From positions 1 through 24,015 of the forward strand of contig CAYNST010000047.1 in NCBI GenBank assembly GCA_964399955.1: a stretch of 24,015 nucleotides of DNA, given 5' to 3'. This stretch comes from CAYNST01 sp964399955. GTDB lineage: Bacteria > Pseudomonadota > Gammaproteobacteria > Pseudomonadales > Cellvibrionaceae. Position 1 is the stretch's first letter. Each line of letters begins with the position of its first letter. Below the pieces are notes generated by a model that was given only the letters and a program-made list of their open reading frames with translations, was not told where the DNA came from and made no database searches. The position numbers were made by a program, and so were the translations under genes. Positions 17,875-24,015 of the stretch are shown here, piece after piece.

Positions 17875-18544
17875 GGCTTTTGCTCCAGTCTCCGCTTGAC
17901 TCTTTGTAAGAAAAACGGGATCACAGGTGAGGGCGGTGTGCAAAAAGTAGACACATCAGCATAGTCATACCGAATAACAGACGCAATCCCGACGCTCGCT
18001 TTTGCAGGCCAGGTATACAACATCAGGACGACAGGAGCACAGTTGAAGTGCGGATTGCAGCGCCCAAACACAACATGATTGCTTGCACTGGATGTGCGCT
18101 GGCGCAGTAGGTTATAGTTCCAGGCGGCGTGGCCGTATTTGAGATTCGTTCAAACGCCCCGCCAGGCTGAACCCTAGCTTTCAGCATTGATTTATAAAAA
18201 TAATATTGAGAATTGGTATGCAGTTGCCCATAAGGTTCAGCGGCCCAATGACCTGCACCGGCATTTTTCCTCGCCAGTTGCCTTGCAGTTGCGAACCCGG
18301 TATCAAAGCATCTTTCTGAATTCCCCCGGGCGATCTGTGCCGAGACCGGCATTTGACCCGGCGTACCTTTTGATGGCGGTTGGTTTGGGTGCAGCCGCAG
18401 CTTGGGGAATCCTACAGTTCCGAAGGTTCGACGGGTTCCCACTCTGCCACCTGTTCATGCATGGGCAGAGATGGACACACTGTTGCAAGCGCCGCGCGCC
18501 AGTTCTGCTTTTTATCTGACTTCAAATGGGATGACAACTAGCCA
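17875..18544. other. Intergenic region between divergent peroxidase and acyltransferase genes
   Basis: This 670-nt stretch separates divergently transcribed genes and should hold both promoters. Open frames on both strands (for example 18023-18442 minus, 18187-18519 plus) show no family motifs, no convincing ribosome binding sites and irregular composition, so I do not call them. An A+T-rich patch at about 18180-18225 is the most promoter-like part. No strong dyad or terminator was found. Confidence 0.55.
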
Positions 18545-19630
18545 ATGGCAGCCGCATCGGGCCGACTCTATCATCTGGATTTTCTTCGCGCGTCAATGAT
18601 GTTTTTGGGTGTACTGGTACATGCGTCTCATGCCGACTTCGATCTGGGCGAGTATGAACCCATCAGGTTTATCTCCGAGTCTTTCCGGATGGCGTGCTTT
18701 TTTCTGATTTCCGGGTATTTCTCGGTGCATGTGCTGGCGCGAATGTCGCAGCCGTCGTTCATCCTCAAGCGATTGGTCATGCTTGGCGTTCCTGCCGTTG
18801 TGTGTGTGGTGCTTCTGGTGCCACCCACCGCAGGCTGGATGCGGACCTATTTTGTTGAAGGGGGCGCCCTGCAGGGGCCGAGGTTTGGCTGGATGGGCCA
18901 CGCGTGGTTTCTCTTTGTGCTGTTGTTTTATACGCTGGGCACCGGTCAGACTCTTCGCTTGGTCAATGCGCTGGTGGCAATCGCCCAAAGGTATATCCCA
19001 CTTGCTGCCGTTCAATTGCTGCTGTTCCTGGCCGCCGTCGTCTTTGCTGTTGCAACCACCAAGACTATTCACAAATTCGGCCCGGGTTTGCCCTTCTACC
19101 AGGCGTGGGGTTTTCTGCTGCATTCCACCTTCGAGTATCTGCCGTTCTTTGTACTGGGCATGATGATGCGTCAGTGGGCCAATATTTATCACTTCTTTCA
19201 TGCCCGGCCTTTGATCTGGCTTGTGGCATCCGCGCTACTGCTGCCCCTTCACTACTATCTGCGCCAATTTGAGATAACCGGCACGCTGCAACACTTATGG
19301 CTTCTTCTGATTGCCTACTCCACTGCGGTCTGTATTTCGGCAACTCTTTTGTCGCTATCCGTGCGGTTTTTGGGTGGCGCCAGCACCGTCGTGCGCATCT
19401 TGTCGGAGTCAGCGTATACGGTTTACATCATTCACTACGTGATTATCGCCTGGATGCTGATGGAGCTTCAGCGCTGGGGCGTAGGCATGACGGAGCGGAT
19501 GTTGGCGGCCTTTTTGTTGGCGTCCATTCTGGGCGTGGTGGTGCACGTGGGGTTGGTTAAAAAGAGTCGGCTGGCAGCATTTCTGCTGAACGGAAGGCTG
19601 CACACTAAAAAGCCGCTGCCCGCCGTCTGA
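18545..19630 (+). CDS. Membrane acyltransferase, acyltransferase-3/OpgC-like
   Basis: A 361-residue polytopic inner-membrane protein with about ten hydrophobic segments. It begins with RLYHLDFLRASMMFLGVLVH, the signature first helix of the acyltransferase-3 superfamily, with the conserved Arg15 and His26 that are thought to act in acyl transfer. The C-terminal half has LSESAYTVYIIHYVIIAW, also typical. Members O-acylate (acetylate or succinylate) sugars on the cell surface or periplasmic glucans; OpgC succinylates osmoregulated periplasmic glucans and has a similar N-terminus, but no opgG/opgH gene is seen next to it, so the substrate is open. The ATG at 18545 is the first in frame after a stop at 18539-18541; the only ribosome-binding-like sequence is a weak GGGA about 13 nt upstream. 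Its neighbours are a divergent peroxidase gene and, 434 nt downstream, a sensor kinase gene on the same strand. Confidence 0.85.
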   Translation: MAAASGRLYHLDFLRASMMFLGVLVHASHADFDLGEYEPIRFISESFRMACFFLISGYFSVHVLARMSQPSFILKRLVMLGVPAVVCVVLLVPPTAGWMRTYFVEGGALQGPRFGWMGHAWFLFVLLFYTLGTGQTLRLVNALVAIAQRYIPLAAVQLLLFLAAVVFAVATTKTIHKFGPGLPFYQAWGFLLHSTFEYLPFFVLGMMMRQWANIYHFFHARPLIWLVASALLLPLHYYLRQFEITGTLQHLWLLLIAYSTAVCISATLLSLSVRFLGGASTVVRILSESAYTVYIIHYVIIAWMLMELQRWGVGMTERMLAAFLLASILGVVVHVGLVKKSRLAAFLLNGRLHTKKPLPAV

Positions 19631-19710
19631 GACAAATAAGAGCCCGCATAACGGTTAGAACCGCCAAATGCTGTACGCAAGCAGCTCGAGTCAACCTGCC
19701 ACCGTGATAT

Positions 19711-19747
19711 CGGCTCCTGTGGTTGCCGACGCCGTGGGGCAGAGCCG
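19711..19747 (+). other. Hairpin in sensor kinase leader, first stem
   Basis: CGGCTCCTG (19711-19719) pairs with CAGAGCCG (19740-19747) apart from one bulged base, around a loop of about 20 nt. The stem is G+C-rich and should be stable in RNA. Its role is unknown. Confidence 0.35.
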
Positions 19748-19772
19748 GTTTACCTTCGCATCTGCCACCTAA

Positions 19773-19812
19773 GGTTTGCCGGGCAGGGCGCCAATCACGG
19801 AGCCCGGTAGCC
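19773..19812 (+). other. Hairpin in sensor kinase leader, second stem
   Basis: GGTTTGCCGGGC (19773-19784) pairs with GCCCGGTAGCC (19802-19812): eleven pairs including two G-T wobbles, with one bulged T at 19775 and a 17-nt loop. It has no T-run, so it is not an obvious terminator of the acyltransferase gene; a structured leader or small RNA is possible. Confidence 0.4.
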
Positions 19813-20002
19813 GAAGCACCCCTTCCCGGCCAACCCTTCCCCTTCGGTTTTAGTCAACCGGCACCCGCCATATTCCGAATTGGCCTAATACCAGAACCGG
19901 CGACAGACGTTTGCCGCTGGGAGAGTGCGCGTTTGTGGACTATACATATTAGAGGGCCCATACCGGCGTGCTGAACCCGCCGGAGCGGTCTGCATCTCAC
20001 GG

Positions 20003-20034
20003 AAGGGCGCCAGCTTTGGCCACCTTGCTTTTTT
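20003..20034 (+). terminator. Terminator-like hairpin just before the sensor kinase gene
   Basis: AAGG (20003-20006) with CCTT (20023-20026) and GCCA (20009-20012) with TGGC (20017-20020) form a two-part stem with a GCTT loop and a small internal loop, followed after two bases by six Ts (20029-20034). It ends 30 nt before the sensor start codon. It could end read-through from the acyltransferase or work as an attenuator of the sensor gene. The stem is short, so confidence is limited. Confidence 0.35.
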
Positions 20035-20064
20035 GGAACTTACAGCTCCCCGGCAGGCACCTGC

Positions 20065-23000
20065 ATGACCCACCTATTCCATCGCTTTCTTCAGGCACTT
20101 TTCCCGTTGGCGTTCGGTGTGATGGTGATGACGAGTGCGTACGCCACCGAGTACCCGGAAGCCATGAGCTTCATCAATATCATGCAGGACAGAAGCGAAT
20201 CATTGGGTGAGGTCGAAGAAATCATCCAGGATCAGCAGGGTTTTATCTGGCTGGGTGGGCGCGGTGGCCTGGCGCGTTTTGACGGCTACGACCTGCATCT
20301 GGCGCAGGTTCAGACCGACCCCAATGACCCCTCCAGCCTGGAGAAGGTTCACTCCGTGCAAGATTTGTTTGAAGACAGCCGGCAAGACTTGTGGGTGGCT
20401 ACCCGTGCGGGTTTGTTGAAGTACGATCGGGACAGGGACGTATTTCTGACGTTGAAGCCCCAGGATGGCGAGTGGGTTGAGGCTTTCCAATCAATGATCA
20501 ACCACATCGAAGAGGCACCTACCGGTGAGTTACTGATTGGCGCCTATAACGGTTTGAATATCGTCGACACCAAGACGTTGAAGGTCACTGTGTTGACCCA
20601 TGATGACAATGACCCGCAGAGCATAGCCAGCAATACCATCAGAAGGATTACCGTAGACAGACAACACAATGCGGTTTGGCTGGGTACCGAATTTGGGTTG
20701 GACCGGATGGATTGGGCCACTAAGAAGGTCACTCACTATAAGCCCCATGCATCCCAACCAAGCTCACTGCCGGATAACAGTGTAATCGCGTTGGCGCAGG
20801 ATAATGACAGTAACATCTGGGTAGGGGTGCGTCAGGGCTTATACCGCTTTGACATACGGACTGAGGTGTTTACGCGTTACCGTCACGACGCTAACGATCC
20901 AACCAGTTTGGGCGGGGACCATGCCCTGGATTTACTGGTTGATGACGGTGGCCGGCTGTGGGTAGCGTTTGATAAAGGTGGCCTGTCGCTGTACGACGCG
21001 CGCAATGACCGCTTTATTCGCTTTCCAGGTGACGGCACCAAAGGCGCCCTGGCATTCGATTCAACGCGTTCCATTTATCAGGACCGCGTTGGCGATCTCT
21101 GGGTGGGCACCTATCCTAACGGTGTCAATTTTCATGACCGGTCATCAACGGCGTTCTCTGCCTATCGACAGGGTGCGGAACGGCCCAACGGCCTGCTGGG
21201 CGACTACGTCGGCGCACTACTGGAAGACAGCAAAGGCAATATCTGGATTGGAAGCGGTGGCGTCACGCGCATTGATGCCAAAACAGGAGAGTTCAAGCAT
21301 TACCGTGCGGGCACTGACGGTGATGCCAAAATCGGCAGCGGGTCGATCATCTCCGGCTACGTGGACTCCGAGGACATTGTCTGGCTGGGCACCTGGGCAG
21401 AGGGTTTGTACCGTTATAACCCCCAAAGCGACCGCTTTGACCTGGTGCCGTTCGATGCGACACTGGCTAAAATCGGGTTGAAAACGTCAAAGGTACTTAA
21501 CGACGGTGTAGTCTGGAGCATCTTTGAAGACAGCCAAAAGAACTTATGGATTGCTACCCACAACGGCGGTTTAAGCCGTTTTGATAGAGACACTGACACC
21601 TTCACCATTTACGAGCAGGATGGCAGCAGGCCCGACGCCCTCCAGAATAATCTGGTTTGGTCACTGATGGAGGATTCAAAGGGGCGATTCTGGGTGGGTA
21701 CCGCCAGCGCCTTGGAGGTGATGGATCGGGAGCGCGGCACCTTCAAGCACTATCATGCCAATGCCTACCCTCCCAATGGTTTGATCAGCGATTCCGTTAT
21801 TTCTATGCTGGAAGACAGCAAGGGTCGGCTCTGGTTTGGCACTGACAGGGGGCTGCATCTGTACCGCGAAGAAAGCGACAGTTTCGAGCTGTTTAACCCC
21901 AATAACGGTTTCGCGGGCGACGGTGTTCGCAGCATCACCGAAGACGAGCATGGCAACCTTTGGATTGGGTCTAACAACGGCGTCATCATGTTCAATCCGG
22001 ACACGCTCAGAGTCAACAATTACCAGAACTATCACGGCGAAAAAATGGGCGGCTTCAACCACCAGGCCGCCGTCATTACCCGCCGGGGCGAGGTCATGAT
22101 TGGCGGGCCAAACGGTGTTCGGATTATCAACACCCGCAAGCTGGGCAGTAATCCCCATTTGCCGCCGGTGGTGGTTACCGATTTCCGAATTTTTACCAAA
22201 CCGGTAGAAATAGGTGGCCCGGAACAAATTCTTAGCAAGTCGATCAGTCAAACTGAAAGTCTGACGCTGGATTATAAAAAAACCATGATCTCGTTCGGTT
22301 TCGCGGCGCTCAACTACCGCTCGCCGGAAAAGAACCAGTACGCCTACAGGCTTGAAGGCTTTGACGACCAGTGGCGCTATGTGGGGAATCAACGCACGGC
22401 GCTGTACACAAACCTGGACGCCGGCACCTACACGTTTCGGGTGAAGGCCAGCAACAATGACGGCCTATGGAATGAAATGGGCAAAACCATTGTTATAAAG
22501 CAGCTGCCTCCCCCCTGGAGAACCTGGTGGGCCCAGACCCTCTACGCACTTATCATTCTGGCCGCCATTGCCCAGCTCATCCGCATTCAGCGCAGGAAGC
22601 GCCACCTGATCGAAAAGCAGAACCGTATTCTGGAACAACGCGTCGCCGAGCGCACTGTAGCGTTGCGCGAGAAGAACACCGACATTCAGGCCTTGCTGAG
22701 CAACATGCGTCAGGGCCTGTTCACTGTGGAGCCGAGCGGCAATATTCACCCTGAGTATTCGCGTCACCTGGAGACAATTTTTGAAACCAGCGATGTGGCT
22801 GGTCACAGCGCCGTGGCTCTGCTGTTCTCCAGCGCCGAGCTTGGCGGTGACGCACTGGACCAAACCAAAGAAGCTATTGGCTCAATCATCGGTGCCGATG
22901 AGATGAACTATGACTTCAATGCTCACCTGCTGCCACAGGAGTACCCGGCGGTCATCAATGGCAGGAAGAAATTCCTGGCTTTGGACTGGAACCCAATTCT

Positions 23001-24015
23001 TGCAAACGATGTGGTCGCAAAATTGATGGTATCGGTGCGCGATGTCACTGACCTGAAGCAAATGGAATGCGAGGCTCAGGCGAAACAGCGCGAGCTGGAT
23101 ATCGTCAGCCAGTTGCTGAATGTGCCCGCGAGGAAGTATTTGAATTTTATTGATTCAGCCCAGCAATTTATCACGGAAAATCGCCGGTTCGTCATCGCCA
23201 ATGATGCCAAGGACGAGCAGATTGTTGCGCTTTTGTTCAGAAACATGCATACCATCAAAGGCAACAGCAGAACCTTTGGCTTCAGTTATATCAGTGACCA
23301 GGCGCATCAGACCGAGTCGGTTTACGCCTCCATGAATACATCCAGCGAGCCGCAGTGGCCCAAGGACCCCATGTTGGCAGACCTTGCACGGCTGGAGTCG
23401 GTGCTTGGCGAGTACCAGTCCGTCTATCACGATGTGCTGGGGCGCGGCGACAACCCTGGAACACCGCGCGATCAAAACGGGTTCTGGGCAGACGAAAAAA
23501 CCATTAACACCATCATGCAATGCATTCAGTCTGTTGAAGAGCGTTTTCCTGCGGTGCGGGACGTTCAGCAGCTGCGCCCAATTCACATGTTGATGGATCG
23601 TGCACTGTCCAGTCCGCTGAGTGTCATGTTGGCGGATGCCGTCAACTCTCTGCCGTCCATGGCGAACCAGTTGGGCAAGGCGTCACCCCGCGTGGTGATA
23701 GACGATGCTCAGGTGCGAATCAAAAAAAGTGCCGAAGAATTGGTCAACAACGTGTTTGCCCACCTGTTGCGCAACTGCATGGATCACGGCATTGAGGCCC
23801 CGGAGGTGAGAGCCGGCAAGGGCAAGGCGGAGCAGGGTGTTATCTCCATTCAATGCCGCACAGACGGCGATAAAACGCGCATTCACCTTTCCGATGACGG
23901 CCAGGGTTTGAACCTGAGCCGCCTCTACAAAAAAGGCTTGGATGCAGGTCATTGGCAGCCGGGCAGCAGCCCGAGTGGTCAGCAGGTCGGCGAGCTGATT
24001 TTCTCATCCGGTGTT
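20065..24015 (+). CDS. Hybrid sensor: propeller, Y_Y_Y, PAS-like, Hpt and CheA-like ATPase (5' part)
   Basis: The frame stays open to the window edge, giving 1317 residues of a longer protein. A signal peptide (about 1-27, ending SAYA) exports the sensor part. From about 53 to 695 there are 14 repeats of the two-component-regulator propeller type (for example LLEDSKGNIWIGS, IFEDSQKNLWIATHNGG), enough for two seven-bladed propellers. A Y_Y_Y domain follows (about 740-805), then one membrane helix (about 821-843), a coiled-coil linker (about 843-880), a PAS-like region (about 885-1010), an Hpt domain with phosphoacceptor candidate His1062 in MHTIKGNSRTFGF, and a CheA-like ATPase with N-box HLLRNCMDHGIE (1233-1244) and DDGQG (1277-1281), reaching GELIFSS at the edge. 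No HisKA domain is seen. It probably binds a periplasmic ligand, perhaps a glycan, and feeds a phosphorelay. The ATG at 20065 is the only ATG/GTG after the stop at 19972; its ribosome binding site is weak. Confidence 0.88.
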   Translation, partial: MTHLFHRFLQALFPLAFGVMVMTSAYATEYPEAMSFINIMQDRSESLGEVEEIIQDQQGFIWLGGRGGLARFDGYDLHLAQVQTDPNDPSSLEKVHSVQDLFEDSRQDLWVATRAGLLKYDRDRDVFLTLKPQDGEWVEAFQSMINHIEEAPTGELLIGAYNGLNIVDTKTLKVTVLTHDDNDPQSIASNTIRRITVDRQHNAVWLGTEFGLDRMDWATKKVTHYKPHASQPSSLPDNSVIALAQDNDSNIWVGVRQGLYRFDIRTEVFTRYRHDANDPTSLGGDHALDLLVDDGGRLWVAFDKGGLSLYDARNDRFIRFPGDGTKGALAFDSTRSIYQDRVGDLWVGTYPNGVNFHDRSSTAFSAYRQGAERPNGLLGDYVGALLEDSKGNIWIGSGGVTRIDAKTGEFKHYRAGTDGDAKIGSGSIISGYVDSEDIVWLGTWAEGLYRYNPQSDRFDLVPFDATLAKIGLKTSKVLNDGVVWSIFEDSQKNLWIATHNGGLSRFDRDTDTFTIYEQDGSRPDALQNNLVWSLMEDSKGRFWVGTASALEVMDRERGTFKHYHANAYPPNGLISDSVISMLEDSKGRLWFGTDRGLHLYREESDSFELFNPNNGFAGDGVRSITEDEHGNLWIGSNNGVIMFNPDTLRVNNYQNYHGEKMGGFNHQAAVITRRGEVMIGGPNGVRIINTRKLGSNPHLPPVVVTDFRIFTKPVEIGGPEQILSKSISQTESLTLDYKKTMISFGFAALNYRSPEKNQYAYRLEGFDDQWRYVGNQRTALYTNLDAGTYTFRVKASNNDGLWNEMGKTIVIKQLPPPWRTWWAQTLYALIILAAIAQLIRIQRRKRHLIEKQNRILEQRVAERTVALREKNTDIQALLSNMRQGLFTVEPSGNIHPEYSRHLETIFETSDVAGHSAVALLFSSAELGGDALDQTKEAIGSIIGADEMNYDFNAHLLPQEYPAVINGRKKFLALDWNPILANDVVAKLMVSVRDVTDLKQMECEAQAKQRELDIVSQLLNVPARKYLNFIDSAQQFITENRRFVIANDAKDEQIVALLFRNMHTIKGNSRTFGFSYISDQAHQTESVYASMNTSSEPQWPKDPMLADLARLESVLGEYQSVYHDVLGRGDNPGTPRDQNGFWADEKTINTIMQCIQSVEERFPAVRDVQQLRPIHMLMDRALSSPLSVMLADAVNSLPSMANQLGKASPRVVIDDAQVRIKKSAEELVNNVFAHLLRNCMDHGIEAPEVRAGKGKAEQGVISIQCRTDGDKTRIHLSDDGQGLNLSRLYKKGLDAGHWQPGSSPSGQQVGELIFSSGV

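Larger units (their letters stand above)
19631..20064. other. Structured intergenic region upstream of the sensor kinase gene
   Basis: No gene is supported in these 434 nt; an open frame at 19723-19974 lacks motifs and a binding site. The region contains a short dyad CGGTT-AG-AACCG (19652-19663) just after the acyltransferase stop, two hairpins (19711-19747 and 19773-19812), a TATACAT box at 19941 that lacks a clear -35 partner, and a terminator-like hairpin at 20003-20034. It may be a regulated leader of the sensor gene. I did not find the conserved bases of the c-di-GMP-I, cobalamin or other riboswitches I know. Confidence 0.5.

Noticed and set aside
18198..18222. Fur-box-like A+T-rich sequence upstream of the acyltransferase gene
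   Set aside because: Only about half of the 19 consensus positions match, which is expected by chance in an A+T-rich patch.
18023..18442. 139-codon minus-strand frame between the peroxidase and acyltransferase genes
   Set aside because: No motif, no convincing ribosome binding site, and the translated sequence does not resemble any family I know.
19741..19830. Possible c-di-GMP-I riboswitch (GGTAGCC-like piece near 19806)
   Set aside because: The conserved GGCAAACC-type and GGGACGCAAAGCC-type segments are missing.

Overview
The window looks like a chromosomal segment of a Gammaproteobacterium, possibly a marine or environmental one. This rests on the mix of families (RimL-type acetyltransferases, a periplasmic dihaem peroxidase, an OpgC-like membrane acyltransferase, a propeller-type sensor kinase) and the moderately high G+C; no marker gene fixes the genus. 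I see no tRNA, rRNA, insertion sequence, integrase or CRISPR array.

Layout. (1) 61-1221: two consecutive GNAT N-acetyltransferases on the + strand. (2) 1222-2024: an A+T-richer stretch of about 800 nt without a convincing gene; it holds a compound dyad and a candidate promoter. (3) 2025-16120: the dominant feature, three very large + strand genes (2432, 1221 and 1034 codons). Each starts 13 nt after the previous stop behind its own ribosome binding site, so they are almost certainly one operon of about 14 kb. None has a recognisable signal peptide or membrane helices. The proteins are rich in beta-type sequence with OmpA-like, fibronectin-III-like and degenerate phospholipase-D-like segments. 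I cannot assign the set to a named system, and it is the best candidate here for undescribed biology. (4) 16269-17874, minus strand: a dihaem cytochrome c peroxidase/MauG-family protein followed by a small lipoprotein, with a perfect 16-bp palindrome between them. (5) 18545-19630: a polytopic acyltransferase-3/OpgC-like protein. (6) 19631-20064: an intergenic region with several strong stems and a terminator-like hairpin just before the next gene. (7) 20065 to the window end: the 5' part of a large hybrid sensor (14 propeller repeats, Y_Y_Y domain, one membrane helix, PAS-like region, Hpt domain, CheA-like ATPase), cut off by the window edge.

How the parts work together. The giant operon appears self-contained and probably makes interacting structural or scaffold proteins. 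The peroxidase, lipoprotein, acyltransferase and sensor all belong to the periplasm/envelope and have no sequence-visible link to the giant operon. Domain calls come from reading motifs by eye and memory of families; no database search was run.
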